Positions 41,153 to 51,933 of a DNA stretch of 64,000 nucleotides are shown here, piece after piece. Where the stretch lies: positions 21,592-85,591 of the forward strand of contig WHVA01000481.1 of the NCBI GenBank assembly GCA_015179125.1, read 5' to 3'. This stretch comes from Gautieria morchelliformis (lineage: Eukaryota > Basidiomycota > Agaricomycetes > Gomphales > Gomphaceae). How positions within the stretch are numbered: the first letter of the stretch is position 1; every line of letters begins with the position of its first letter. The translations under genes and the position numbers were made by a program. The notes below the pieces were generated by a model. It saw only the letters and a program-made list of their open reading frames with translations, had not been told where the DNA came from and did no database searches.

Positions 41153-42027
41153 CTAGCTATCTCTGTCGCCTGACCCATTGCTCATGGGATGCCATTCCTC
41201 AAGACTGCTTGGAACACTCGGTTCCTTTTTCACTTGATCGTGATTAATGACAAGAGACCCTGCGGATTCGGGAGCAGGCCATCTGAGCCCGATACGTGTT
41301 TCGCGTGCCCAGCCTACAACTCCTTGCTTGAGGTCACCTTGTGAAGCGAGATGCCGTACCAGTCGAAATGTAACGAATACGGTGACCACTGCGCCGGTAA
41401 CTAAAATTGAAGCGACAAGCAGGGTGCCGAGTATGGACGCTAAAACACCACCTATCGGTACAACAAAGTGACAAGCGCGATTAAAATATTCGGTGAGGCC
41501 AATGCGAACGCTCACCTGCCACAACGATCAGAAGGGTCGAGGCAATGAGGGCGCTTCCAAGGCCAATGGATACAAACGTGGCAGTGACGAGGATGACGAA
41601 GCCCCTATAGTCGCAATTCAATATATGGCTAAATAGAGGCCTTACATGCGTGGTATCTCACATGAACGATGCAACAGGTAGGAGGCTTAGAAGACTGAAT
41701 ACACTGACTAGAATCTGACGAGAGTGTGAAACATATGCGACCGGTCATACACATCCATCTGGACTCACAGCTGCTATAGGCCGTCTATACGCAAACTGGC
41801 GGCTAGATTCCATACATGGCAGGAGGATATTTTGCTCAAACCTACCACCAGGTTGAGGTCAGCCTTTTGTGTTGAGTCGAGAGCAGCAGCGTATCATCCT
41901 GGCCCGCGGCCGTGCGAAGAAAGAATACTTGTGAGACGACTGACTGGGAAATGCGGGTTCGGACGATGCGCACAGCATGCTCAAGTCCAGACTCCATGCC
42001 CTGCTTGGTTTTTTCATCAAGAGCCAT
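41153..42027 (-). CDS. Small multi-pass membrane protein (possible LDAF1/promethin-like)
   Basis: Multi-exon model in minus direction: possible first exon MALDEKTKQGMESGLEHAVRIVRTRISQ (42027), a middle exon with VSVFSLLSLLPVASFM, then (after an intron ending CTATAG) GFVILVTATFVSIGLGSALIASTLLIVVA, then (intron about 41511-41451) GGVLASILGTLLVASILVTGAVVTVFVTF, and a hydrophilic tail (RLVRHLASQGDLKQGVVGWARETR ... GSGDRDS) ending at 41153. The exons join in frame. Three to four hydrophobic helices packed with Gly/Ala/Ser, with Leu-Pro kinks and short turns, flanked by soluble ends, recall the double hairpin of LDAF1/promethin-type proteins that work with seipin at lipid droplets. That assignment is tentative; the membrane topology is the solid part. 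Confidence 0.5.
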
Positions 42028-42699
42028 AGTAGTGAGGAGTGACTAGTGGCTAGTTGACGTTTAACGTTTCACGCCGAACAGACTTTAATGGGGTTTCTGA
42101 TTTTCGTCACGTGAAAAAATTGCTGTGAATTAGTTCGTCAGGCTTACATAATGACTTGAACACCGCAAGCTTACCGTGGGTTATATGGCCCCTAATTAAC
42201 ATAAGTATTGTCATTCCATATACCGTTACATCTAGCTTCTTATTATTCTCAGAGGTAATTAATACAAGTGGCATGTCCAAAATGCTGGCCCCTCTCCTCG
42301 ACCTCGCTTTCACCAACGCCACATACCATGCAGAATACCCGCCACACTCCCAGTCTACCGATAATACTTCCCCGCATATCCCGAGTCTGATGCCCCGTCC
42401 CCACTCGCTACCTCCAGGTCTTTGTACGGTGAGCGTTACAGTGAAAATAATGCGCCCCGTTATGGGCGAGGTGATTTATGAGCGTCACTATAGGCGTTGG
42501 CTACGTCTCCAATAATCAACGGCTGTGTAGAGGCACGTGAATTCAACTCGGAGCTCAACGGCCGAGAGGATGCTACGCAGGGGATACGACTGAGTTAGTA
42601 CTTACCATCACAATACACGTGCATGCACAGTTGTGCATGAATATACTTCTAGCTTCTTTAGTAGGATTCCCGTGTATCCTTAAGTACAGTAAAACCGGG
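42028..42699. other. Intergenic
   Basis: Divergent/convergent spacer with AT-rich parts. An ORF near 42275-42515 has no recognisable features. No gene called. Confidence 0.4.
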
Positions 42700-44196
42700 T
42701 CAGTTCTTCTTCTTCTTCTTCTTCTTTTGGGGGTGCTGTAGCTGTGCAAGTGCTGCGGCACAGCCGTCCTCCTCGCGCGTCCGCTTCTGGCCTTTCTGCA
42801 CTGCGAGCTGTTGAGATGGCTGAGAGAGAGAACGCTCTTGCCGTTGATTGGACAATGAGACTGAGTCGTCAGGTGCTTTCGAGGGGGGTAGCTCCGACAC
42901 AGGGGATGATAGCGTGCTCGACATCCCAGATGGGGTCATGGTGGACTCGAGCTGTGACGCAGGGTGTTGAGGTGCGGTTGGCTGGAGCACTGGTTGCTGA
43001 GGTGCAGGCTGTTGTGGCGCAGGTTCCTCCATTCCCAGGTTCCCCCCGAAGGCTGCACGATGAGCCTTGGCTCTGACAGGACGGCACGGTACGTCTTCCG
43101 CGACTCTGCCCGCAGTCCCTTCAAATCACTGCCCAAACAAGAAACAAATAAATTCCACACTCACGCGCCCTTAGCACTACCGACTTCGCAGTCTGTGTCA
43201 CAGCAGCATGAGATAGGTTCTGCGGTATGCCGAGCAGTGTCACTCTGCAAGACGTGCGGTGTATCCGTCAGCAGGTGTGCGGCGGCCGCCACGCAGACTG
43301 CAAGGCTCACAGATTCGCCGCATCCCTTGGTGCGCGCACCTCCCTGTCCTCACTCGTCCCCCCACTGAGTAGCACACCTTTGCCCTTTGTGACACGCATG
43401 AGCTCGCGTGCGCCGCCCCACCAGTTGCGTCGTTCGGTCTCGGCGCCCACGGCCCCTGCATACGCAACCTCGAACACCGCACCATTCTTCAGAGCCGTGC
43501 GGATGAGTGTGTGCTTGAGGTGGAAGGGCAGGCGGGGGAGCGTCACGGGCATGGAGATGATATGCGAGGTCTGCGGTGAGGGCGTGCTGTGTGTGAGACA
43601 GGCCTGTGAGAATGAGGTCTGGGTTGTTGGCTGGAGTGAGAGTATGTCATATTGAGAGAGGAGGGTGTCATTCTGGGCATTCTGTGGTTGTAGGGAGAGA
43701 GGGTGTAAAAATAGGGAGGTAAGTGGCAGAAATATGAGGTACGGGGTACGTACGACGCCATTGCCTTTGTCGCTGTCCTCGTCAAGCAGGACCGTCAGCC
43801 GTTTCAAAATGGCTACGCCTTGGCGTTTCCTAAGTCTCGGCACGAGCCCCTGGAGCCAGTCGACGTGCGTCCGTGAGTCGACTTTGCTCTGTACACACTG
43901 GGTCAACGCAAGCACCGTGTATCCGACTGCGCAGACACCATCCCTCAGCACCAATCAACAAATCAGAATTCGCGTAAACCCGGCTACGTACGCTGAACAA
44001 GAATATCTATACGCGCCTCGATTGCGGCGACTTGGGCGAGGGAGAAAACAAGTGCGGGTGGGGCCGGAGAATTGGCTGTGGTGGATTGGCCACCTGGAAG
44101 AGCCTTCTGCCTTTGTTTTCCTTTCTTATGAGACTGGGTAGAGGAGAGGGTGAGCGCTGTGGGTGTGGGGAGCAAAACGTTGAGGTCAAAGAACAT
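42700..44196 (-). CDS. RPP1: RNase P/MRP subunit p30 (Rpp1)
   Basis: Protein subunit of RNase P and RNase MRP, needed for tRNA 5' processing and pre-rRNA cleavage. Exons: 44196 MFFDLNVLLPTP ... IEARIDILVQ; after an intron (GTACGT...GCGCAG) LGYTVLALTQ ... LVPRLRKRQGVAILKRLTVLLDEDSDKGNG; after a second intron NAQNDTLLSQYDILSLQPTTQTSFSQACLTH and LPFHLKHTLIRTALKNGAVFEVAYAGAV...GVLLSGGTSEDREVRAPRDAANL; then RVTLLGIPQNLSHAAVTQTAKSVVLRAR and a low-complexity Gln/Pro tail ending in a poly-Lys run (42705-42727) and TGA. N-terminus, DILS-QPT and the RxPxDxANL segment match the p30 family. The exon junction near 43040-43100 is uncertain: the tail lies in a different frame from the preceding exon, so either another small intron or a frameshift exists there. 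Confidence 0.88.
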
Positions 44197-44239
44197 TTCA
44201 GACCGTATGTTTGCTTCCGCGATCCCGCGCTACAGTGTT

Positions 44240-44695
44240 ACCTAGAAGGTCATATGTACGTAGTCCCTCATCCCTCATGATACTGTCAACATCATGCTCG
44301 CCACCGACAACCACATAGGTTACCTGGAGAGAGATCCCATCTGAGGACAAGATGCCATAAACACATTCGAAGGAATTCTTCAGCTGGCAGTCAAGCATGA
44401 TGTGCGTAGCTTGTCGCTCCATGTACTTCGCCATACAGTGGCTAACAATTTCGCCGACCTCCAGGTGGACTTTATACTACTGGCAGGCGACCTATTTCAC
44501 GACAACCGCCCATCTCGGGACTGTATCTATCGTGTTACAGCTTTATTGCGCGAATACACTCTAGGAGACAAACCTGTGTCGATAGAGCTTCTGAGTGACC
44601 CCGATCACGGCCCTGGGTTCTCGTGCGACTGGCCATATTTAGAATCACACCAGATCCGCTAAACTTTATATAGGTTTCCTGCAGTCAACTATGAA
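44240..44695 (+). pseudogene. Duplicated MRE11 fragment (exons 2-3 with introns)
   Basis: About 93-95% identical by eye to 9156-9617, including both introns, so it is a DNA-level copy and not a retrocopy. It stops abruptly at GTCAACTATGAA. Damage: CGA to TGA at 44342-44344 (after ERDPI), a 6-nt deletion in the DPDDGKAPG codons, and a small duplication CCCTCAT before the exon. The left edge begins where the inverted fragment at 15402-15480 ends, as if one block had been split. Confidence 0.92.
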
Positions 44696-45332
44696 ATGGT
44701 AGTGTTATGGGACGACACTTGACCTGAGATTGGACAAGACGAAGCACGTGGAAAAATCCATAGCGAGGATACGTCTAGGTCAAGACTACCAGTACCCGAA
44801 CGTGCGACAGCCAGGAGCGACAGCGCAGAAGCCCATGAAGACAGCATTGCCGTGAATATCCAACGGGATTGAAGGGCCATGGAGGAGGCAGAGGTTACCA
44901 GTACTCAGTTCAAGGAAGAATCATGGCGGGTAATTTGACACCTAATGTGTGTAGATAGATCATGTGGCCACACTGATACGTCTGGAAGTGTTCTGAACCG
45001 CCCTGGTTTTTCCTTGGGATGCTCAGCAAGGTGCCGCCTGGCGCGTCCGCCGTTGTAAATGGCTGCGCTGATCCATACTCTCCTATCGTCCCTGGCTGAC
45101 AGGGATCAACACCGTAGATAAAGAAACCTGGCAGGGAGTGCGCAAGTAGTACATGAACATGATATTTACATGCCACAGCATATCATATTATGAACAGACC
45201 AGAGAAATTGGTTGTGCCAAATGAGAGGCCTCGAAGGGGTGAAGAGTACGATATACTATTTGTATTTTATAGTTACAGTATTATTGTTCCTCGATCATAT
45301 ATGGATCTGGAATATGGAAAGCTAACCAGGGA
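44696..45332. other. Intergenic
   Basis: No supported gene. Follows the broken edge of the MRE11 duplicate. Confidence 0.4.
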
Positions 45333-46425
45333 CTATAGGTTGTCCTCCAAGTCAGACCATCTGCTCCCCGAATTATCTCCATTTGCATCGATTGGCCCGT
45401 CAAGAAATACAAGTCGAGGAAATATATCAGCGAGCAATACAATTCTGGCTTGAGTTTCTTCTTCCAGATCATTTGACTCGAAGGGGATTCCGTATAGCGC
45501 TCTAAGATTCTGAAACGAGCGAAGCCTTTCTGCACATTCACTGAATTTAGTAACGTTGGTATGTCGAGGAAAGAAAATCTTTTACCATCGACAGACGTCT
45601 AATATATCCCGCGTCGTCAAAGTAAATTGTCGTGCTCAGTTCGAGGTATTCAATGCACGGAAATAACATCCCCAGAAGCTGGAGATAGTCGAGTCTTTGG
45701 ATACCACTAATTTTCACAGCAAGCAAGGCATCCTTATTGCCCTGGAAATTTGAATCAGATTGTTGACACAACGCTCTGTCCAAGGTTAGTCCCCGAAGTT
45801 TCTCGAGCGGTCGCGGTGGTGAACACGGGCATGAAAGTATTGCTTTAATCATCTGATTTCCCGCATATAAAAATGTCAGGTGGGGGAGACAGTTGGGGGG
45901 TAAAATGATGTTCAGGTTGTAGTCATCATCTGTATAGAGGAAGCAAACGAGATGCCGAATTGTGAGATTGTTGGGGAAGAAAGATCTCAGAGCTACGCGC
46001 ATGGCGTGAGTGGGCGATAAGCTGATGTTCTTGAGTTGCAATATGCGGAGCTTTGGCCACTTTCCAAGGAGGAAAAGATTGTCGACGTTCGGACAAGAAA
46101 TATGGTCAGACTCGATCATAATTGTGAGACTCTAGAAGTTAGGTCACTTGGGAGAAAGGCAATTAGCTTCAGTAACTTGCCTCCAAGTGGGGACAATGGG
46201 AAACGAGTAGGTCCACCACAAGAGGGATCATGGGGGGACCTTTAAAGGGAATCGGGGTACATGTCAAATGGAATCTGACGAGACCAAAGAAAGTGGTTGA
46301 GATCTACACGAGAACAATCAAAATTTGTGCGAATATTACAAAGTACTACTAACGGGGCTGACGAGTAAGGAGCGGATGGTGATTTCGATGTCTTTCGACG
46401 GAGAGACTGCATAAGAAGGCGCACT
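45333..46425 (-). CDS. F-box/LRR-like protein, 5' end uncertain
   Basis: Leucine-rich-repeat type protein resembling the tails of agaricomycete F-box-like proteins. Well supported exon 46119-45590 (ISCPNVDNLFLLGKWPKLRILQLKNISLSP, RSFFPNNLTIRHLVCFLY, LPHLTFLYAGNQMIKAIL, LEKLRGLTLDR, IQRLDYLQLLGMLFPCIEYLELST), then an intron and a last exon CAERLRSFQNLRALYGIPFESNDLEEETQARIVLLADIFPRLVFLDGP ending DNL with TAG at 45333-45335. Upstream pieces at 46425-46240 (LLMQSLRRKTSKSPSAPYSSAPLVVLCNIRTNF) probably belong to it but need introns I cannot place, and no F-box is visible. LTR D starts 60 nt upstream at 46485, so the gene may be 5'-truncated. Confidence 0.55.
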
Positions 46426-46484
46426 GCACCCTAGCTCCAGCAACTTTACATCAGATAGATACTGCTTCTGACAGAGTGCACTCC

Positions 46485-46699
46485 TGTAAATAACCCGTGT
46501 ATCTACATGTACATTAGTTATTACATAATCCCAGTGGGCCCCTTAGGGACCCACTGTATAGTTTATGCGTGGGAACCAGCCAGCGGCCCCCATCGCATCT
46601 TACTCTTACCTGTCACTACGTAGCATTCAGAATACCACTCATTGGTCAAGTTCTGTTGTGCCCTTGTGATACAAGGTCTTAAGATCGACATCCTTTACA
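46485..46699 (+). repeat. LTR D, 5' LTR of a second D-type element
   Basis: 215 bp TGTAAATAACC ... CATCCTTTACA, nearly identical to 28892-29106 on the other strand. Followed directly by internal element sequence, so it is a 5' LTR. Confidence 0.88.
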
Positions 46700-46837
46700 C
46701 CTTTTTGAACTATCCTGCGGTTGATCGCCACGCGACCAGCCGATAGTGGATTCGAAGCAATCTTGAAAAAGATCGCTGCGTCGATGACTAAACATCGTTG
46801 AGACCCTCCAGTAGACCTTCTACTGTCAGCTGCGAGC

Positions 46838-47998
46838 ATGATGATTCCACGCAGGCGAAGACGGACACGAGCAACGAGCTCGAGGTCCACGCCCCAGGCG
46901 CAGCCCAGCGACACGATGGCTGATGCTACCCTGGACCAAGAGTCCAGGACGATAGAGGACGGAGAGATCGTAGATCTCACCGCCCTCGTCCCCTCAGTAG
47001 AGGAGGAGGAAAACCCCGACCACGTCTCGTCGAGCGTGGCCGAAGAAGAGACGATGCCGGGCAATGAACCGGCGCTGCCCCCCCATTCCCCTCTGCCCAG
47101 AGACAACGGAAAGGGCAGGGAAGTCTCGCCGTCGTCAGACGGTAGAGCAACAACGTCGAGGTGGGCACAAAGCCACGACTCAAACCGACGCTCACGAAGT
47201 AGAGCGACGACGATCGTCCCTGAAGGGGGACAACGGCAAAAAAGACGAGCCCCAGACGATGGTCAGGACTCGGAATACTCGAGCTCCAGTCACAAGAGCT
47301 CAAGGGCTCACGCCATCGACCATGAGACGGCAGAGGCTCTGAACAAACAGGTGCAGGCTGCGCTGCACCGAAGCATGCTGACGCGCCACAAGCACGATCA
47401 GCTGGCATCACAGCTTGACAACGCCGCCGCCGCCCTAATGGCAATCGGCAAGGAACTCCACCAGGCGGAGGAGGTCAGGCTGCAAGACGCAGCCACGCTG
47501 GAGGACGTCCAGAAAGCCCTCCGCCCACGCAGGGAACGCGACGCAACTCGTCCGAGCTCGCGACAGTCCGCAGCCAACGAACGCAGTTGCGACGTGGAAG
47601 ACCCGCGCCGAAAGGAGCGGGACAAGCAGCGAATGCCGCCGCCAGCTGTCCCGGTCGAACAGGACGTAAGGTTCGGAACGAACCTCAAGAGCAACCGGCT
47701 GCCCCAACGGACAGCCATAAAACGATCCAACAGATCATTAGGGGGCAGGTCGCCTCAGAGCCTGACTCTGAAACGACGACCGAGAGCTTAGAGCTCGAAG
47801 TCGCACACTGGCAGCGTAAAGAAGCCGCAGCCGCGCGCCGCCACACACGGGCACTCGGGCTACTAGCGAAGAATGCTGAAGAGACAATGGCCCACAGCCA
47901 CACTGATCAGCTGCCTGACGAACAGCTCACGCAAGCCGTTGTGTGGGAACCGTTGCTAATGAAAAGCCTCGCGAAAAAAGGATTAAAATCGCTTTGAA
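46838..47998 (+). pseudogene. Gag-like ORF of D-type element, frameshifted
   Basis: First ORF after LTR D. The N-terminus is basic (RRRRRTRATSS) then acidic (EDGEIVDLTALVPSVEEEENPD), followed by a Ser/Arg-rich region and a helical segment (ETAEALNKQVQAALHRSMLTRHKHDQLASQLDNAAAALMAIGKELHQAEE). The first frame stops at 47791. A second frame, probably the original after a frameshift around 47600-47750, continues ESLELEVAHWQRKEAAAARRHTRALGLLAKNAEE to 47997. No CCHC knuckle or capsid motif is visible, so Gag identity rests on position after the LTR. The DNA is full of short inverted repeats like the other D sequences. Cut off by LTR E. Confidence 0.55.
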
Positions 47999-47999
47999 A

Positions 48000-49338
48000 C
48001 CCTGTTTTCCCAGCTGATAGTAGCTAATACACATGGCTATTGTTGGGAGAACTCTATTCAAATATTCCTTGAATTTCCTCTTATTTGTTCGCCATTTAAC
48101 TTGGCTTCCCTGGCTCAAAAACTCCTTAGTCTGTCAGGCAGAGTTATGAACCCACGCACGTCCACAACTCTGCCACAGCCGCTCAGTTTCAAACTCCGAC
48201 CGGAGCTTCCCACGAACCGTAAACTCGGAGTTGCAGGCACTCAAGCACCTACAACTCCGGTACCTTGGCTCACTCAAACTCAGCCACTGAGTCTGAATGT
48301 GTCCCCTACCGCTTACACAAGCCTGTGCAATTCAAACCCAGCTGGCACATGACTTGCATCATAGCAACCATGGCTGTGCAAGGCTGCGTACAAAGTCACA
48401 CAAAGATGTACAAAGCCAAAACTAGGGTGCAGGTTTGATAAAGCCTATTGGATGAAGGATCCTCCAAACGCAACGCTACGACACCAAATAGGCCCCTTGA
48501 TGTCATAGCGGCTGTGTAGGGCTGTGCAGGGCAGTGCAAGGCTGTGTAAGGCTGTGCAAACCAGGGAAGGTGATTGGCTATCTATTTCCAATTTCTTTGC
48601 ACAAACACGCCGCAATAGTTACGAGGGTGTGTTTCAGCAGTGCAAATATTTACTTATGACATCACTCGCCTAATAGATAGAAGAACCCCATTTTACATAA
48701 TCCTGTGTATTTTACAATATAAAAGGAGGCCATTCTGACCTCCTTGAATCATCTTTCTAGCAATCTAACATCTTCTATCCACGTGACCTCGTGTGACTTG
48801 CATCTTACTAAGCTGCTAATCCCAGCTAGGGTTATTCACTTACTTTAGTGTCTAATTCCTTGTTAAGTAGATACTTTTCTGCTTAGCCACCTAGACTAAT
48901 CCTCCGGGTGTAATTCTACAGAGTGAGTCTGTCAATTGATAGTCTTGCCATTCGCACTCCAATACCCAAGACGATCTGATCAGTCGATTTCCCTGATTAG
49001 AGACTTTCACAAGTCACTTCTAAAACTCGTTCATCCCTCGTTTTATTGCTGTGCACTGGTAGATTATCAGGGCAGTCCATTTATAAACTCGCCTGCTAAG
49101 TACATTCCTTTCTATTTTGGAATACGCTTGGACCCCGATAGTGTCCTTGAACCTACATTCTTTTAGTTTATTGTTCAGTGCTGCTAAGAAACATATTGCC
49201 TTCCATCCGTATTAACTTGGACTAGTTTTTATGCGGATTGCAACCAAGGTACAAATATTCTTTGAGTCTCGTAAACGACACGTTCTGATAGATTGAAGTG
49301 TTAGCAATAACACCAAAGTCTTGAAGGGTTCCAAAACA
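48000..49338 (+). mobile_element. LTR E, plus-strand copy
   Basis: Plus-oriented relative of the LTR at 25835-27366. The 3' end (CTTGAAGGGTTCCAAAACA) is intact at 49338; the left edge is unclear (47970-48010). Contains the TATA-like AATATAAAAGGAGG at about 48717-48730. No matching TSD: D-type sequence lies on the left and gypsy B integrase on the right, so it sits at a recombination or deletion junction. Confidence 0.75.
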
Positions 49339-49969
49339 GAACCTCGCAGTCCACCCTGAGCGCGACCTCGCCTCGGCACGAGCTCGAGACTTCGTGGTTG
49401 ACCTGGACGAGCTACACCAGGAACTTCGCCGCACCATCCTCGAGGCTCAGAAGACCTACCAAGCCTCGGCCGATGTTCGCCGCAAACCCGCTCCTGATTT
49501 CCAAATAGGATCCCTCACCTTTGTAAAGGCACAGTACTTCCAAACAACTTGGCCTACCAAGAAGCTCACCGAGAAGTTTTTGGGTCCTTTGGAGATCATT
49601 TCCCGAGCAGGTACTCACTCCTTCACTCTTCGACTTCCAGAACACATGCATTCGGTCCACCCAGTATTCCACGTATCTATGCTTGAACCAGCCTCGCCCA
49701 ACACCATCCCAAACTGAGTTCAGCCGCCTCCACCCCCAGTCGTTATCGACGGCGAGCCCGAGTTCGAGGTCTCCGAAATCCTCGACTCGAAGATCGATAA
49801 TAGATGAAAGAGCTGCAAGCTGCTCTATCTTGTTAGGTGGACTGGTTACGAAGGTACCGACAAAGAAACCTCGTGGATCCTCGCTTCCGAGCTTGATCAT
49901 GCCTCGGAGCTGGTCACTGACTTCCAGGAATCTTACCCGGGCAAGCTGGGCCCTTTGACTGCTCTATGA
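49339..49969 (+). pseudogene. Gypsy B integrase end and chromodomain, second copy
   Basis: Corresponds to 62913-63539 of the third copy: NLAVHPERDLASARARDFVVDLDELHQELRR ... GPLEIISRAGTHSFTLRLPEHMHSVHPVFHVSMLEPASPNTIPN, then TGA at 49715 (CGA in the third copy), then the chromodomain segment CKLLYLVRWTGYEGTDKETSWILASELDHA with another TGA at 49805 (CGC in the third copy). Ends PLTAL at about 49969. Upstream pol is missing. Confidence 0.9.
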
Positions 49970-50086
49970 TCGTTTTCTTGTTTAACCCCCATGACCCAGT
50001 AGTTAGATAACAAAATCCCCTCGCAATCGAACAAACAAACAAAATCAATACAATCCAAGAAAAATTCCATTATTCCATTTACTAGT

Positions 50087-51223
50087 TTACTCCAACATCC
50101 TCATATCCTCTCCCTCGCTCTCCTTGCTACCCTTGCCTGACTCCTCCTCATTACTACTGCTACTTCGCTCCACCAGACCCCCATGTCCCCCATAATCCGC
50201 CAAGTCCCTCGCCCCCTGCATCCGCTCCAAGTAATTCCGCCTCCTCCTTATCCTCAAGAACTCCACATCCGCCCAGTTCATCCTATCATTCGCCACCCTA
50301 AACTCCCCAACAACTCACACACCCTTTCCCCAACCTCGCCAACCTTCTGTCCCACGTCCCTCACCGCCGCTATCAACTCCCTCATCTCCGCACTTCGCTC
50401 CGACCTTTTCGTCTTCTTGTCCTTCTTCGCCCTCCGACCTTCCACCTTGGCTTCCCCTACCTCGGCTTCCTTCCCATCACTCTGCCTCGCTCCCTCTGAC
50501 CCCTCACTCTGCCTCGCTCCCTCTGACCCCTTACCCTTCTCGTCACTCAACCTCGCTTCCATCCGCTCCACCCTCATCTCAAGGTTCCGCTCGACCCAGT
50601 CACTTGAGTCGTCATCCTCTGCAACCTCGTCCCGAACCTTGGCCTCTTTCCTCGGCCTCGGTCCGTCCTCGGTGTCCTCGCTCCTCGCCCGCTTCTTGCC
50701 CACGGCACTCGCCTGACCTTTTCCTGGGGTCGCCTTGCTGCGACGACCATGGGCTATACTACAGCCCAAGGAGCGTGTCCTGCACCACACGCAGGCACCC
50801 TGGTCGGCGAGGCTAACAGCCCGAAGGCACGTATAGTCGCGCTCTTCGCAGTGCGCACACCTCGCCTCGGCCTTGGTCACGAGTTGCCACTCACAAGGTC
50901 CTCCGTCGGCGAGCTTGTACCCGTATAGGGACAAGTCGGTGGGGTGGTACGAGAACAACATGCGTTTATACTGTACAAGTCAGCAGTGTCCATTACCAGA
51001 CAACGACAGTACTCACCTTCTTGCCATTGGGCCCTTCCTGCCACGGTTTCCGCATATCTATGGCCCCTGCATCCTCGATGGGTCGCGGGACCACGTCGGG
51101 TCGAACCTCGGGCATAACCTCGCCCGAGGGACCGTCCTCCTCAGACAGCAGGGTCTGGTCGAACGCGTTGTTCGCGCTGTTTTCGTCGATAGCAGAGTTA
51201 AAGAGGGCTTGGGGGCGCACCAT
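50087..51223 (-). pseudogene. Antisense Zn2Cys6 coiled-coil gene of gypsy B (one frameshift)
   Basis: Best copy of the B accessory gene, opposite to pol and just inside the 3' LTR. Exon 1 51223-51017 (MVRPQALFNSAIDENSANNAFDQTLL ... QEGPNGKK, 69 aa, acidic), intron 51016-50971 (GTGAGT donor, GCTGAC branch-like, TACAG acceptor, phase 0), exon 2 from 50970 (YKRMLFSYHPTDLSLYGYKLADGGPCEW). Cysteines at residues 107, 110, 117, 129, 132 and 139 give C-x2-C-x6-C-x11-C-x2-C-x6-C, a fungal Zn2Cys6 pattern. Then RRSKATPGKGQ, acidic and SEGARQ-repeat linkers, a Lys-rich stretch, a helix (MRELIAAVRDVGQKVGEVGERVCELL) and RMNWADVEFLRIRRRRNYLERMQGARDLADYGG with a Ser/Glu-rich end at 50087. A 1-nt deletion near 50300 breaks the frame compared with the copy at 15.5-16.2 kb. 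The full protein would be about 360 aa. Confidence 0.8.
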
Positions 51224-51393
51224 ATTCGTTGGCACTTGGGTTTGCTGCCTCCTACCCACCCTTTATCTAACCTCGGCTACGATTAAGCTTCGCCTTTCCG
51301 GCGACTTAACATCGGGCCGGGATCTAGATTCGAGGATAGGCGAACCTTGTTCATATTATGGCCTCGAGGGTCTCGGCCATAAGGAGGGGATAC

Positions 51394-51933
51394 TGTAAGA
51401 ACCCGGCCTTTGGCCGGTTACTTACCAGTATAACTTTCTTCTGAGCCCGAGCCTTGTGATACTCGTGCCCGAGTACATATGATTCTTATCCTGCGCCCGA
51501 GCCCGAGCTAGAGCTAGAGCTCATATCTGACCTTGATCCCATGCCTGTGTTCCCTTAGTTACTGATTCCGCTCCATCACGCATCATTCATATATTACCTC
51601 GCCCTGATCTCCACTAATATGTTCGCCCCTGACTCGTACCCTCACCCCGTATATAAACCCCCTCTGTATGCATCCCTACTCCTCAGTCTGAAAATCAACT
51701 ATCATATAACTTCGATCCCTAGCTAGTTTCTAAGCCTCGCCTCTTAAGCCAAACCTCGCCTCTTATTCGTGTGCCTCCGAAGTTGGGACTCGTGCGTAGG
51801 GTCAGCGCAGCACATAAGCTGAAGCCTAGTCCCTCTCCGACTTCCCCATCCAAACCTCGCCCTGTAACCTTGGACCATACCTCGGGTTTCGCTCCCGACC
51901 TCGGTCAACCTTACGACGGATCGTATCGTAACA
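51394..51933 (+). repeat. LTR B, 3' LTR of the second copy
   Basis: 540 bp TGTAAGAACCCGGCC ... GTATCGTAACA, preceded by the purine tract AAGGAGGGGATAC. Its right edge abuts gypsy C protease sequence, so this B copy had inserted into a C element. Confidence 0.92.

Noticed and set aside
42705-42727. TTC microsatellite
   Set aside because: It encodes the poly-Lys end of RPP1, a normal basic tail.
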